In this document: one piece after another, positions 23,937 through 33,997 of the stretch
Layout: each line of letters begins with the position of its first letter
How positions within the stretch are numbered: position 1 is the stretch's first letter
Assembly (NCBI RefSeq): GCF_014652835.1
Contig: NZ_BMZO01000008.1
Location: 165,203 to 229,202 of the forward strand
From: Limoniibacter endophyticus
Lineage (GTDB): Bacteria; Pseudomonadota; Alphaproteobacteria; Rhizobiales; Rhizobiaceae
DNA length: 64,000 nt
Direction of reading: 5' to 3'
Position numbers and translations under genes: made by a program
Notes under the pieces: generated by a model
Told to the model about the DNA's origin: nothing
Databases searched by the model: none
The model's input: the letters and a program-made list of their open reading frames with translations, nothing else

Positions 23937-25520
23937 CTATATCGGCGCGACGACGCCGAGGAAAAAGACGATAAATGCGGCGATGACGGCTGCGCCAGGC
24001 ACGGTCGTAGCCCACGCTCCCGCGATGGTTAAAAGATGTGCGCGCCGAACGAGCTTACGTCTGCGGATTTCCGGTTTCGATCCGTACTTTCCTCCAAGCC
24101 TTGGCGTGTGTGATTCGTCCTGCACCTCTTCCCGAAGACCAAGCATGGCCTGTCTTGCCCGTTTCATATCTCGCCATTCGCGGAAGAAGCCTACGCCGAA
24201 AACTGCGCCCACGGCAATATGGGTGGAACTGACCGGCAAACCCAGCATTGCAGCGGTGAGCACAACCAGGGCCGTCGAAAGCGCAATGCAGAATGCGCGT
24301 ATTGCATTGAGCTTTGTGATTTCACCGCCCACCACGCGTACAAGCCTGCTACCGAAAAGCAGAATGCCGGCAGACAAACCAATGGCACCAATCGCCATTA
24401 CCCAGAAGGGGGTGCTGTCACCAATCGATGCAGCTCCCATCAGTTCAATATTATGCGTTATCGCCGCGAGCGGGCCAATCGCATTGGCGACGTCGCTGGC
24501 GCCGTGGGAGAAGGAGAGGAGGGCAGCAGACAAGACCAACGGAACGCGGAAGAGCACTTTCAGTGAGGCTTTGCGATTTTCGAGTGTCGCCGACTGGCGC
24601 TCGATAGCCGGGCGATAGACAATCCAGGTCAGTCCGCCACAAAGGAGGCCGACAAAGCAAGAGGCTGTGAGGCCGAGGCTGAAGAACCGCCCGGAGCCGC
24701 CCGAAGCGAGAAACGCGCAGAAGGAGCCAACCATTGCGGCAACCATGAGCGGAATCCATAAGCGCGCAGCAGCGAGTTTATCCGTCCGCTGTACGAGAAA
24801 GCGGTCAAGCGTCGCAAGCATGAGAGCAGCGATCACGCCACCAAATAGCGGTGTGGTGATCCAGCTAAGGGTAATCATGCCGATCTTGCCCCAGAGGATC
24901 GCCTCGAAGCCGAAACTGGCGAGACCGGCGCCGACCAGCGCTCCAACTATGGCATGGGTGGTGGAAACGGGTGCGCGGATCCAATTGGCCAGGTGGACCC
25001 AGAGCGCTGCCGCCAGAAGCGTGACAAGCATGACGCGTGTGTGCAGCAGGTCTTCCCGATGTGCCGGGTCTATGATGCCTCCTGCAATAGTGGAGATGAC
25101 CGCGCTGCCGCCCATAAAAGCTCCAGCGATCTCGCAGAAGGCAGCAAGAGAAAGAGCCCCACCAAGCGAGATGACGCGCGCACCAAAGGAGGGGCCGACA
25201 TTATTGGCGACATCGTTCGCCCCGATGTTCATGGCCATGTAAATTGCAATGGCCGCGCCCGTTACGAGAGCCAGCACGCCAGGTTCATCGCTGAACTTGA
25301 AGGCAACTATGCTGGCGACCAGCATAGTCAGTATGAAGCCCAGGCCCGGCAGCAGCAAATCACGCGTCACGAGGCTTCCTGCTTCTTCGATGGTTGAGAA
25401 GCGAGCAAGGTCCTTATCGAGAACGTTTTTGCGCCGTTTATCCCGTTTGGGGGCCATGCGTGGAGAAATCCGGATTGTAACAGGAAGGGGTTCGAGCGGC
25501 CTGGAGACCATTTCAGCCAT
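23937..25520 (-). CDS. pit: Inorganic phosphate transporter, PiT family
   Basis: A 527-residue inner-membrane phosphate carrier, which co-transports metal-phosphate with protons. The duplicated PiT signature is present: MNIGANDVANNVGPSFGA in the first half and SFSHGASDVANAIGPLAAI in the second. The paired APVSTTHAIVGALVGAG and LPVSSTHIAVGAVFGVG segments are also there. About ten membrane helices surround a charged central loop. The N-terminal 45 residues are charged and cytoplasmic; a start at 25457 (MAPKRDKRRKN) is an alternative. The gene stands alone between nrdJ and NUDIX and has no visible Pho box. Confidence 0.95.
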   Translation of the reverse strand: MAEMVSRPLEPLPVTIRISPRMAPKRDKRRKNVLDKDLARFSTIEEAGSLVTRDLLLPGLGFILTMLVASIVAFKFSDEPGVLALVTGAAIAIYMAMNIGANDVANNVGPSFGARVISLGGALSLAAFCEIAGAFMGGSAVISTIAGGIIDPAHREDLLHTRVMLVTLLAAALWVHLANWIRAPVSTTHAIVGALVGAGLASFGFEAILWGKIGMITLSWITTPLFGGVIAALMLATLDRFLVQRTDKLAAARLWIPLMVAAMVGSFCAFLASGGSGRFFSLGLTASCFVGLLCGGLTWIVYRPAIERQSATLENRKASLKVLFRVPLVLSAALLSFSHGASDVANAIGPLAAITHNIELMGAASIGDSTPFWVMAIGAIGLSAGILLFGSRLVRVVGGEITKLNAIRAFCIALSTALVVLTAAMLGLPVSSTHIAVGAVFGVGFFREWRDMKRARQAMLGLREEVQDESHTPRLGGKYGSKPEIRRRKLVRRAHLLTIAGAWATTVPGAAVIAAFIVFFLGVVAPI

Positions 25521-25599
25521 TTCACGCGGATAGAGGCGCCTTGTCTAGTGAGACTTTGCCCTATCCGCATGCGAATCATCGCAGCGCTAAACAGTCCGC

Positions 25600-26100
25600 T
25601 TACACGCCCGGTGCGTTTTCAATGGTCTCAGAGGTTGGCGAGAAGGCGCGTATGAGTTCAGAAAGTTCGCGCTCGTCCACGGATTCGGCTGCTCGCTCAC
25701 GGCTCATCCACACGCGTTTGCGTTGCTTCTGCTCCGGCCAGCTCGACGCTTCCCGCTGTACCAGCAGGGGGAAGACCAGAACCTGGCAGCGATTGGCCAT
25801 GCCGCTGTCCTTGCGTTTGTCATAAACAAAGCTGCCGATCGCCTCGATTGCAATCTCGCCTGCGAGGCCAGCCTCCTCATACGCTTCGCGCGCGGCCGAA
25901 ACGTGCAATGGCTCGAGACCTTCCGGCCAGCCTTTCGGGATGACCCATCGGCCCGTTCCACGACTGGTAATGAGCATTACTTCTACCCGCGCGCCGACAC
26001 GCCGCCATGGCAGCGCAGCGATCTGCAAACGGGGCGGCTTGATGCCCATCAATGTCCGCAACCCATTCATAATGGAGGTGGTCATAGCTTTCAGTTTCAT
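25600..26100 (-). CDS. NUDIX hydrolase
   Basis: A 166-residue NUDIX-fold enzyme that hydrolyses a nucleoside diphosphate linked to another moiety. The complete Nudix box is visible as G-x5-E-x7-REAYEEAGL, starting GWPEGLEPLHVSAAREAYEE at about residue 57. WVIPKGW just before it is typical of the diphosphoinositol-polyphosphate/diadenosine-polyphosphate branch (DIPP-like), which suggests Ap5A/Ap6A or polyphosphate substrates. It sits between the phosphate transporter and a small membrane protein gene. Alternative start at 26085. Confidence 0.92.
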   Translation of the reverse strand: MKLKAMTTSIMNGLRTLMGIKPPRLQIAALPWRRVGARVEVMLITSRGTGRWVIPKGWPEGLEPLHVSAAREAYEEAGLAGEIAIEAIGSFVYDKRKDSGMANRCQVLVFPLLVQREASSWPEQKQRKRVWMSRERAAESVDERELSELIRAFSPTSETIENAPGV

Positions 26101-26197
26101 TGTCCAAGAACGGATTCGAATTGCATGTCGCGAATCGTTTCGTAACTAATGTGTGAGGCCTGGCGGGCAGTAGCAAGGACCTAACGCAGTCGTTATC

Positions 26198-26464
26198 TCA
26201 GATTTGTGCAAATCCCCGGGGAAGCCCCATCATTCCCAAAGCGATTACCGCGCGTACGAGGCTCGAATAAATCAAGGTCGCAACGACCAGATGGAAAAGA
26301 ACACGAAAAAAAGCTGTGCTCAGGCGCCGTAGACGACGAAAGCGCGTTGCCGGGAAAGGGATGGCAAAATTTGCACTATAAATCTCGGCAGGAGAAATAT
26401 GCGAAAGCGCATAGACGCAGACATATATCCGTAGAAGGTGCTCGATAAATTTAAGGTCTTCCAT
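26198..26464 (-). CDS. Small protein with one membrane segment, function unknown
   Basis: An 88-residue protein, MEDLKFIEHLLRIYVCVYAL at the start, a basic middle (TRFRRLRRLS), and one clear membrane helix near the C terminus (FFRVLFHLVVATLIYSSLV). CAGGAG ten bases before the ATG at 26464 supports this start over the longer frame to 26518. It follows gpt on the same strand with about 65 bases between and could share its transcript. No family is recognised. Confidence 0.6.
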   Translation of the reverse strand: MEDLKFIEHLLRIYVCVYALSHISPAEIYSANFAIPFPATRFRRLRRLSTAFFRVLFHLVVATLIYSSLVRAVIALGMMGLPRGFAQI

Positions 26465-26530
26465 GCTTTTGCTCCTGCTGTCCAGTTTGACAGGAGCGGG
26501 TAGAGAAAGGATGGACAAGGCTGCTAAAAT

Positions 26531-27031
26531 TCAGCGTTTTTCGTTCTCGTCGGATATTGGCTTTTGAAAGGTAAATCCCAGATCCCAGGGAAAGAAAATC
26601 CAGGTATCCTGCGAAACTTCCGTGATGAAAGTGTCGACGAGGGCTCGGCCTTTGGGCTTTGCATAAACTGTGGCGAAATGCGCCTTTGGGATCATGGCGC
26701 GCACGATCGCTGCCGTCTGACCAGTATCCGTCAGATCATCCACGATAAGCACGCCCTCGCCATCATTGTCGGTGAGCGGGGCGCCCAACTCCTTGATGAC
26801 CGAAAGCTGCCCCTGGGTGCTATACTCGTGGTACGATGCTATGCAGACAGTATCGATCAGCCGTAGATCGAGCTCGCGGGCAATAATTGCAGCCGGAACC
26901 AGGCCGCCCCGGGTGATGCAGGCGATGCCGCGCCATTTCGTGCGCTCGGAGGCCAGACGCCACGCAAGGGCACGAGCGTCTCGATGAAACTGGTCCCACG
27001 AAACAGGAAACGCTTTTTCCGGCAAAGACAT
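26531..27031 (-). CDS. gpt: Xanthine(-guanine) phosphoribosyltransferase
   Basis: A 166-residue type I phosphoribosyltransferase for purine salvage (xanthine/guanine + PRPP to XMP/GMP). The PRPP-binding motif [14 protein letters not shown] is at about 94-107. The N-terminal [39 protein letters not shown] and the [11 protein letters not shown] loop match enterobacterial Gpt and its alphaproteobacterial homologues. Length is as expected. It lies alone between a small membrane protein and a universal stress protein gene. Confidence 0.95.
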   Translation of the reverse strand: MSLPEKAFPVSWDQFHRDARALAWRLASERTKWRGIACITRGGLVPAAIIARELDLRLIDTVCIASYHEYSTQGQLSVIKELGAPLTDNDGEGVLIVDDLTDTGQTAAIVRAMIPKAHFATVYAKPKGRALVDTFITEVSQDTWIFFPWDLGFTFQKPISDENEKR

Positions 27032-27094
27032 GGGCGACCTCTCTTCGAGCGAGATTGATCGCCCTGTATTACCGCGAAATTGTCGTTTTTCAAA

Positions 27095-27931
27095 TCAACG
27101 CGACATGAAAATTGCGGCGGGCATGGCCTTCAGCATTGCTCGTGTCGTGCCGCCGAATAAAAACTCCCGTAACCAGGAGCGACTGTAACCACCCATGACG
27201 ACCAGGTCGGGCCGCGTAGACTCGACATGTTCCTGAATGCGTGTGGCTACGTCGCTGTTTGATGATGCCGTATCCGTGATACGCGTGTTAATGCCGTGTC
27301 GCGACAGGGAGGCAGCAATCTGTTTGCCTGTCGCAGCATCACGTTCGCCATTCCTTTCGGCGTCGATCGTGAGAATTTCCACGATGTCGGACCGTTTCAA
27401 GAGTGGAAGCGCGTCGAACACAGCGCGGGTCGCTTCCCGCGAGCCGTTCCAGGCAATGAGAATGCGTGAGAAGCTTGTCGGGAGTGCGCCTTCGGGCGGG
27501 ACGAAGATCATCGGGCGACCGGCTTCTGCAAGCAGGGTCTCCAGGTTTGCCTGGGAAAAGGACGCATCCGAACTACCTGGATGCATGGATATCATCAGAT
27601 CGGCGCTGCGTGCCGCCGAGAGGGCCGAGAGCGCGCTGTCGCCGGAAAAGCTTTCGATGCTGCGCCACTCCGAAGGGATGCCTTCGGCAGCCGTGCGCTG
27701 GGAAAAGACGGAAGCCATTGCCTTCGCCCGCTCCTCATTCACTGCGGTTGTCTCCTGGACAAGGGCGACATCGGGAAAGCCCATAGGTGTCGTGTAGGAG
27801 ACAGGAAGGGCTTCGGCGTGGCAGCCGATGACGTGCGCCTCGTTCTGACGCGCGAAGGGCAGGACGAAATTCAGCAGACGGTCGTGATCCAGCTCGTTCT
27901 GGATGACAGCGACAATTGTGCGATAAGCCAT
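27095..27931 (-). CDS. Universal stress protein (UspA family, tandem-domain)
   Basis: A 278-residue protein with two Usp-like modules. The C-terminal one carries the ATP-binding-type loop G-x2-G-x9-G-S/T as VMGGYSRSWLREFLFGGTTR. The N-terminal module is degenerate. The start MAYRTIVAVIQNELDHDRLL at 27931 is preceded by AAGGGGG; the ATG at 27946 lacks one. Usp proteins bind nucleotides and raise survival under stress; the partner is unknown. The first residues and size match the single universal stress family common in Brucella and Rhizobium. Confidence 0.9.
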   Translation of the reverse strand: MAYRTIVAVIQNELDHDRLLNFVLPFARQNEAHVIGCHAEALPVSYTTPMGFPDVALVQETTAVNEERAKAMASVFSQRTAAEGIPSEWRSIESFSGDSALSALSAARSADLMISMHPGSSDASFSQANLETLLAEAGRPMIFVPPEGALPTSFSRILIAWNGSREATRAVFDALPLLKRSDIVEILTIDAERNGERDAATGKQIAASLSRHGINTRITDTASSNSDVATRIQEHVESTRPDLVVMGGYSRSWLREFLFGGTTRAMLKAMPAAIFMSR

Positions 27932-28005
27932 GGATACCCCCTTCAATCGATCTGGTCATGATCTATTCGGAAAACGCTTCGTCGCCCGTTTGGTTTCACC
28001 CGGAT

Positions 28006-28761
28006 TTATTGGCCGGTATCCTGCTCGGTCAGAAGCCTTGCGACAAGGGCACGTACAGCACCTGTCGTTCGTTCGAGTACTTCTTCAGAGCGAGCGCGTA
28101 CCACGATATCGGTCATGAAATTCCCCGATTCGGCGAGCTTCGGATAGGAGCCGATGATCGCTTCAGGATTATCCTTCTGGATCTGGCCGAGCGGAGTGGA
28201 AATAATGCCCTCGCCAAAGGGACAGGGCGTGGTGGTCGAGATGAGCTTCGCGCCGGTCTCAAGTGTTGGCAGAACATTGTCGAGCATGGCCCGGAAGATG
28301 GAGGGCACCCCGGCCATCACGTGGACATTACCGATGCGAAAACCGGGCGCAATCGAGATGGGATTGGCGATATGCGTGGCGCCTTTCGGCATGCGTGCCA
28401 TGCGCTGACGCGCCTCGTTGAACTCGATGTCGCGGCCCTTATAGTAGTCGCGGAGCAGCTCAATGGCCGCAACATCGTGCTCGCAGGGGAGGTCGAAGGC
28501 CTTCGATATTGAATCGGCGGTTATATCGTCATGCGTCGGACCAATGCCGCCGCTGGTGAAAACGTAAGTATAGCGCGCCCGCAGCGCATTGACCGCGTCG
28601 ATAATCGCATCTTCATCATCCGATACGATACGCACTTCCTTCAGATCGACGCCAACGGACGTAAGGATATCGGCGATGTGGCCAATGTTCTTGTCTTTGG
28701 TGCGGCCAGAAAGAATTTCATCTCCGATAACGATAAAGGCGGCTGTTACGATCTCGCTCAT
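28006..28761 (-). CDS. CinA-like competence/damage-inducible protein (molybdopterin-binding fold)
   Basis: A 251-residue protein of the CinA N-terminal/MoaB-Mog fold. AAFIVIGDEILSGRTKDKNI opens the protein and FTSGGIGPTHDDITADSISK is the MoCF-type substrate-binding signature. It lacks the C-terminal amidase domain of full CinA. Homologues may hydrolyse ADP-ribose or other damaged nucleotides, but the role of the short form is unproven. GGAG before the ATG at 28761 sets the start; the GTG at 28773 is unlikely. It is divergent from wrbA. Confidence 0.9.
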   Translation of the reverse strand: MSEIVTAAFIVIGDEILSGRTKDKNIGHIADILTSVGVDLKEVRIVSDDEDAIIDAVNALRARYTYVFTSGGIGPTHDDITADSISKAFDLPCEHDVAAIELLRDYYKGRDIEFNEARQRMARMPKGATHIANPISIAPGFRIGNVHVMAGVPSIFRAMLDNVLPTLETGAKLISTTTPCPFGEGIISTPLGQIQKDNPEAIIGSYPKLAESGNFMTDIVVRARSEEVLERTTGAVRALVARLLTEQDTGQ

Positions 28762-28956
28762 ATGCTGCTCCACTTTTTCCCTCCCTATCTAGGCTGGGGC
28801 ACGTTCTGGAACAATCTGTTTCCCAACATTGGGAAGTGACATTGTCTTTAGCGCGTAGACGGTCTGTCGCGCGATATGTCGGTTTCCTGTCACATTGGTT
28901 CCTGTAAGGTGCGAGCCACATACGCGAGACAGTGCGTTTCAATGAAAGGGAAGAAA

Positions 28957-29556
28957 ATGGCGAAGATTCTGGTTCTCTACTATTCCGCCTGGGGACACAT
29001 GGAAGCGATGGCGGAAGCCGCGGCTGCCGGTGCGCGCGAAACCGGCGCTGACGTGACCATCAAGCGCGTTCCCGAGCTTGTTCCGGAAGAGGTCGCCAAG
29101 GCAGCCCATTACAAGCTGGACCAGAAGGCAGAGATCGCACAGCCAGCGGAACTGGCCGACTACGATGGCATCATCTTCGGTGTTTCGAGCCGCTTCGGCG
29201 CAATGCCTGCCCAGTTGAAGAATTTCCTCGATCAGACCGGCGGCCTTTGGGCTGCCGGCAAGCTGATCGACAAGGTTGGCTCTGCCATGGTTTCCAGCGC
29301 CACGCAGCATGGCGGCGCAGAAACTGCGCTTCTCGCCACTCAGGTCTACATGCAACATCAGGGTATGCTCGTTGTGCCGCTGTCCTATGCTTATGCCGAT
29401 CAGATGGGCAACGACGTCGTGCGTGGCGGCGCTCCTTACGGTATGACCACGACCACTAATGGCGATGGCTCGCGTCTTCCGAACGAGCAGGAGCTGGCCG
29501 GGGCCAAATTCCAGGGCAAGCGCACTGCGGAGATCGCCAAGAAGTTGCACGGCTGA
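28957..29556 (+). CDS. wrbA: NAD(P)H:quinone oxidoreductase, WrbA
   Basis: A 199-residue flavodoxin-like FMN enzyme that reduces quinones by two electrons. It begins [20 protein letters not shown], which contains the FMN phosphate-binding loop. Later come [30 protein letters not shown] and the C-terminal [16 protein letters not shown], all diagnostic for WrbA. The chosen ATG follows an AAGGGAAG site. An 11-bp hairpin (29579-29610) follows the stop. WrbA is often stress induced, but no EcfG motif was seen upstream. Confidence 0.96.
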   Translation: MAKILVLYYSAWGHMEAMAEAAAAGARETGADVTIKRVPELVPEEVAKAAHYKLDQKAEIAQPAELADYDGIIFGVSSRFGAMPAQLKNFLDQTGGLWAAGKLIDKVGSAMVSSATQHGGAETALLATQVYMQHQGMLVVPLSYAYADQMGNDVVRGGAPYGMTTTTNGDGSRLPNEQELAGAKFQGKRTAEIAKKLHG

Positions 29557-29578
29557 TTTTGAGCCAAGCCGGATTTTT

Positions 29579-29610
29579 GGAAAGCGCCGTTCGAAAGACC
29601 GGCGCTTTCC
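29579..29610 (+). terminator. Terminator-like hairpin after wrbA
   Basis: GGAAAGCGCCG (29579-29589) and CGGCGCTTTCC (29600-29610) form a perfect 11-bp stem with a ten-base loop, 22 bases after the stop codon. A pyrimidine-rich TGCCCTTCTTAT follows. It may also serve the convergent putR gene. Confidence 0.65.
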
Positions 29611-29653
29611 TGCCCTTCTTATCGTGCTTTTCGCCGATTGCCCCAAGCGACGC

Positions 29654-30109
29654 CTATCCGTCGCGAATGCTCTCCATCGCCACAAAGGTGGAAGTTTGCG
29701 CGACATGGGGCAGCGCGGAGATGCGTTCGCCTAATACGCGTCGATAGGCTGCGATGCTCGTGGTGCGGACCTTGAGCAGATAATCGAAACTTGCCGCCAT
29801 CATGTGGCACTGTTCGACTTCCTCGATCTGGCGCACGGCGTTGTTGAACGACGCAAGCGCTTCGGATCGCGTGTCTGAAAGTTTGACCTGCACGAACGCC
29901 AGATGCCCTTCACCGATCAATTCACGATCGATGAGCGCCGAATAGCCTTTTATCACTCCTTCCTGCTCCAGCCGTTTGACACGCGCCTGCACCGGAGTCT
30001 TGGAAAGACCCACATGTATGGCGAGTTCCGCCATCGACATCCGCCCATTGACCGAGAGCGCGTTGACGATGTTGCGGTCGATCCGGTCCAAAAGGACTTT
30101 CTGTGCCAT
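29654..30109 (-). CDS. putR: Lrp/AsnC-family regulator of proline utilisation
   Basis: A 151-residue Lrp/AsnC regulator. The N-terminal helix-turn-helix spans LLDRIDRNIVNALSVNGRMS to GLSKTPVQARVKRLEQEGVI. The ligand-binding RAM domain runs from about 65 to the end. It is divergent from putA, the arrangement of PutR in Agrobacterium and Brucella, where the protein activates putA with proline as co-effector. The intergenic 170 bases contain the shared control region. Identification as PutR rests on this position. Confidence 0.93.
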   Translation of the reverse strand: MAQKVLLDRIDRNIVNALSVNGRMSMAELAIHVGLSKTPVQARVKRLEQEGVIKGYSALIDRELIGEGHLAFVQVKLSDTRSEALASFNNAVRQIEEVEQCHMMAASFDYLLKVRTTSIAAYRRVLGERISALPHVAQTSTFVAMESIRDG

Positions 30110-30280
30110 TATTTCGATCCAGTTCGAGTTGTTTGGCGGCTATAAAATAATCGATTTGATCTGAAAAGGGAGAAAATTTGGTCATGCGGACTTCATAGCA
30201 TATGGTAATGTCGCGGCCAAAATGGCTCGGACGGTTCTCGTCCTCGGCTTTCCCGTTTATCGACAGTTCGGACCTCGTTC

Positions 30281-33200
30281 ATGACCGTACAAACGCTTAC
30301 CGAAATTCGCCGTCAATTGAGAAGCAGCACACTTGGTCCGGAAGACGCAGCTTTGTTGCGCCTGCGACAGTCGTTGGATATGACGGAAGAGCGCCGTAAG
30401 GCGATTGTTTTGGCAGCAGCCGGACTTATCCGCAAGGTGCGCGCCGATTCTGATCCCAAGCTGATGGAAAGCTTTCTTGCCACCTATGGTCTTTCGACGA
30501 AGGAGGGTGTTGCGCTCATGTGCCTGGCCGAGGCGCTGCTGCGCGTGCCGGATAACGCAACCATCGACGATCTGATCGCCGACAAGATCACGCCGCATGA
30601 CTGGCGCTCACATGCAGGCGATTCCAGCTCGATCTTTGTTAATGCATCCACCTGGGGGCTGATGCTTACAGGCAAGATTCTCGATGACGGCGAAGGCGCC
30701 ATCGAACGTACACTTCGCGGCATGGTGCGGCGGTTGGGCGAACCGGTGATCCGCAAGGCCGTGGCGGCTGCCATGCGCGAAATGGGCGAGCAGTTCGTGC
30801 TGGGACGCACGATCAAGGAGGCGGTTGAGCGCGGTCAGCCGATGCTCAAGAAGAATTATCTCTATTCCTATGACATGCTGGGCGAGGCCGCCCGGACCGA
30901 TGCCGATGCGTTGCGCTATCTCAAAGCCTATGAAGATGCGATCCTCGCACTGAGGCCTCATTCCAAGGGCAGCGACATCCGCAAAAATCCCGGCATCTCG
31001 GTAAAACTTTCGGCGATCCATCCGCGTTACGAAGTGGGCCAGAAGGGTACGATGATGCCGGTCATGGTCGAGCGTCTGCTGGGCCTTTGCCAAGCAGCAA
31101 AGGAGGCCCAGATGGGCCTCAACATCGATGCCGAAGAAGCCGATCGCCTTGATTTATCACTCGATATTATCGAGGAAACGCTATCGCACCCCAGCCTCGC
31201 GGGCTGGGACGGGTTCGGCGTCGTTGTGCAGGCCTATGGTCTGCGCGCTTCCTATGCCATTGACTGGCTGTATCAGCTTGCCGTCAAGCTCGATCGCAAG
31301 ATCATGGTACGTCTCGTAAAAGGCGCTTACTGGGATACGGAAGTGAAACGCGCTCAGACCATGGGGCTGGAAGGCTATCCGGTCTTCACCCGCAAGGTGA
31401 ATACGGACGTCTCCTATATGGCCAATGCGCAAAAGCTGCTTGGCTACCGTGATCGCATCTATCCGCAATTCGCCACGCATAACGCACACACGATCGCAAC
31501 CATTCTCGAGATGGCGGAAGACCGCGACAGCTTCGAATTCCAGCGCCTGCACGGCATGGGCGAATCGCTGCATGAAATCGTTCGCAAGCAGGAGAATACC
31601 CGCACCCGCATCTATGCGCCGGTTGGTGCACATGAAGACCTTCTGGCCTATCTCGTACGCCGCTTGCTGGAAAACGGGGCGAACTCTTCCTTCGTGCATC
31701 AGATTACCGATGAGGATGTTTCTCCTGAAGAAATCGCACGCGATCCCGTTGCCGAAGTCGAGCGTCAGGGAGACGCGCATAATCCGGCACTGCCGATGCC
31801 GCGCGACATTTTCGGCAAGGGCCGCAAAAATTCCCAGGGCTGGGATCTGACGGAAGTGAATATTCTGGCGGCGCTCGAAGAAAAGCGGGGAGCGTTTTTA
31901 GGTTCGGATCGATGGACGGCGAAGCCGCTGACCCGGGCCGCGGGTTATGGTAAGGCGCGCAAGGTGCTGAATCCGGCGATTGCAGGGGAAGTGGTCGGCA
32001 CGGTGCATGAAGCGACGGCCGATATGGTGCCGGTGGCGATCAAGGCTGGTCTCGATGCATTCCCCGCATGGACCGCGAAGCCTGCTGCCGAGCGTGCTGC
32101 CATTCTCTCCAGGGCAGCAGATCTTTATGAAAAGAATGCCGTCGAATTCTTTGCCTTGGCAACGCGGGAGGCCGGAAAATCGGTCACCGACGGAATTGCG
32201 GAAGTGCGCGAAGCGGTGGATTTCCTGCGTTACTATGCTGCCGAGGCAGGTCGCGTTGAAGCTGGCACGCAAGCCCGTGGGCTCATCGTCTGCATTTCAC
32301 CTTGGAACTTCCCGCTGGCAATTTTCACGGGACAGATCGCGGCGGCGCTCGTCACCGGTAATACGGTCATCGCGAAGCCGGCGGAACAAACGCCGCTGAT
32401 CGCAGCACGCGCCGTGGAGCTCCTGCGTGAAGCAGGTATTCCAGCAGATGTGCTGCAGCTTCTGCCGGGAGATGGCCCGTCCGTCGGCCAGCCACTGACG
32501 GCTGATCCGCGCATTTCTGGCGTCTGTTTTACCGGTTCGACGGAGGTAGCCAAGCTCATCGAAAAGCAGCTTGCCAAGACCGCGTCGCCGGATGCGATGC
32601 TGATAGCTGAGACAGGCGGCCTCAACGCAATGATCGTCGATTCGACGGCATTGCCGGAACAGGCCGTGCGCGACATCGTGGCCTCGGCTTTCCAGAGCGC
32701 GGGCCAGCGCTGTTCCGCGCTTCGCATGCTTTATGTGCAGAAGGACGTGGAAAAGAAGATCGTTGATATGCTCAAGGGCGCGCTGGACGTGCTGGAGATC
32801 GATGATCCGTGGAAGCTCTCCAGCGATGTCGGCCCCGTTATCGATGAGGAAGCACAGCGCAATATCATTGAATATTGCGCCGAGCAGGAAGTGGCTGGCC
32901 GTCTGATCCACAAGGTGAAGGCGCCGAGCGACGGCTTGTTCGTCGCGCCGCATGTACTGCGTTTGTCTGGTATCGAGGAACTGCGGCGTGAAATTTTCGG
33001 CCCGGTCCTACACATTGCGACCTTCGAGGCCGAGGAACTAGACAAGGTCATTGCAGCGATCAACGCCAAAGGTTTTGGGCTGACTTTCGGTCTGCACACG
33101 CGTATCGACGCGCGCGTGCAGGAAATCGTCGATGGCGTGCATGTCGGTAATATTTATGTGAATAGAAACCAGATCGGCGCTGTCGTCGGTTCCCAACCGT

Positions 33201-33898
33201 TTGGCGGTGAGGGACTTTCCGGGACAGGTCCGAAAGCGGGCGGCCCCAACTATCTGCGCCGGTTCCGCAAAAGCGAGACCGTAGAGAGCAATGCTGACGC
33301 TGCTCCTGTCACCGCGCAGCAGCTCAATGACAATTTGCCGGGCGAGAAGGCAGCAAGTGACTGGGCTATGCGCGGTGACCGCATCTCCGTCCTGCGCAAG
33401 CATCTGCGGGGTAAAGGAGCAGAGGCTATCGGTGCGGCAGCGCGTCTGGATTTCGGTCCGATCGATCTGCCTGGCCCGACCGGTGAGGCAAATTCACTTT
33501 CGCTGACTGCGCGAGGGACCGTTTTGTGCCTTGGTCCGGACGAGGATGTTCTGATGCTTCAGGTCGTGCAGGCCCTTGCGGCAGGCAATGCAGTCCTCGC
33601 CGTGGCACCAAAGGCAAGTGCGGCGCTGAAGGTCCTGGCCGGTCGCGATCTGCCGCTCGGCATTGTCGACGGCACAATATCTGCGGATAATCTGGAAACA
33701 TTGCGTATCGACGTGGTAGCGGCAAGTTTCACTGAAGAGCGGCAGCGGGCTATCCGTCAGGCTTTGGCTTCGCGCGAAGGCCCCATTGTGCCGCTGATTT
33801 CGGAAGCGATCTATCCGGCGGCCTATGCACATGAACGCGCGGTCTGTGTCGATACGACGGCTGCGGGAGGCAATGCAAGCTTGCTTGCTTCCGCCTGA
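30281..33898 (+). CDS. putA: Bifunctional proline dehydrogenase / L-glutamate gamma-semialdehyde dehydrogenase
   Basis: A 1205-residue two-step enzyme oxidising proline to glutamate. About 1-480 form the FAD-containing PRODH barrel (GISVKLSAIHPRYEV, VRLVKGAYWDTEVKRAQ, HNAHT). About 530-1000 are the NAD-dependent aldehyde dehydrogenase, with the catalytic Glu in AETGGLNAM near 777 and Cys in QSAGQRCSALRM near 811. About 1010-1205 form the C-terminal domain present in long PutA proteins. The N-terminal ribbon-helix-helix DNA-binding domain of enteric PutA is absent, consistent with separate control by PutR. A 9-bp hairpin at 33910-33932 ends the unit. Confidence 0.97.
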   Translation: MTVQTLTEIRRQLRSSTLGPEDAALLRLRQSLDMTEERRKAIVLAAAGLIRKVRADSDPKLMESFLATYGLSTKEGVALMCLAEALLRVPDNATIDDLIADKITPHDWRSHAGDSSSIFVNASTWGLMLTGKILDDGEGAIERTLRGMVRRLGEPVIRKAVAAAMREMGEQFVLGRTIKEAVERGQPMLKKNYLYSYDMLGEAARTDADALRYLKAYEDAILALRPHSKGSDIRKNPGISVKLSAIHPRYEVGQKGTMMPVMVERLLGLCQAAKEAQMGLNIDAEEADRLDLSLDIIEETLSHPSLAGWDGFGVVVQAYGLRASYAIDWLYQLAVKLDRKIMVRLVKGAYWDTEVKRAQTMGLEGYPVFTRKVNTDVSYMANAQKLLGYRDRIYPQFATHNAHTIATILEMAEDRDSFEFQRLHGMGESLHEIVRKQENTRTRIYAPVGAHEDLLAYLVRRLLENGANSSFVHQITDEDVSPEEIARDPVAEVERQGDAHNPALPMPRDIFGKGRKNSQGWDLTEVNILAALEEKRGAFLGSDRWTAKPLTRAAGYGKARKVLNPAIAGEVVGTVHEATADMVPVAIKAGLDAFPAWTAKPAAERAAILSRAADLYEKNAVEFFALATREAGKSVTDGIAEVREAVDFLRYYAAEAGRVEAGTQARGLIVCISPWNFPLAIFTGQIAAALVTGNTVIAKPAEQTPLIAARAVELLREAGIPADVLQLLPGDGPSVGQPLTADPRISGVCFTGSTEVAKLIEKQLAKTASPDAMLIAETGGLNAMIVDSTALPEQAVRDIVASAFQSAGQRCSALRMLYVQKDVEKKIVDMLKGALDVLEIDDPWKLSSDVGPVIDEEAQRNIIEYCAEQEVAGRLIHKVKAPSDGLFVAPHVLRLSGIEELRREIFGPVLHIATFEAEELDKVIAAINAKGFGLTFGLHTRIDARVQEIVDGVHVGNIYVNRNQIGAVVGSQPFGGEGLSGTGPKAGGPNYLRRFRKSETVESNADAAPVTAQQLNDNLPGEKAASDWAMRGDRISVLRKHLRGKGAEAIGAAARLDFGPIDLPGPTGEANSLSLTARGTVLCLGPDEDVLMLQVVQALAAGNAVLAVAPKASAALKVLAGRDLPLGIVDGTISADNLETLRIDVVAASFTEERQRAIRQALASREGPIVPLISEAIYPAAYAHERAVCVDTTAAGGNASLLASA

Positions 33899-33909
33899 TG
33901 ATTTTCCGG

Positions 33910-33932
33910 ACCCGCCCCTTGATGGGGCGGGT
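33910..33932 (+). terminator. putA terminator
   Basis: ACCCGCCCC (33910-33918) and GGGGCGGGT (33924-33932) form a perfect 9-bp GC-rich stem with a five-base loop, 11 bases after the stop codon, followed by TTGACT. Confidence 0.7.
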
Positions 33933-33997
33933 TTGACTGCTGGAAACCGTGAATACAGTCCGACTCCGGTCCTGGAGACGCTGGGCGTGATGTCGGA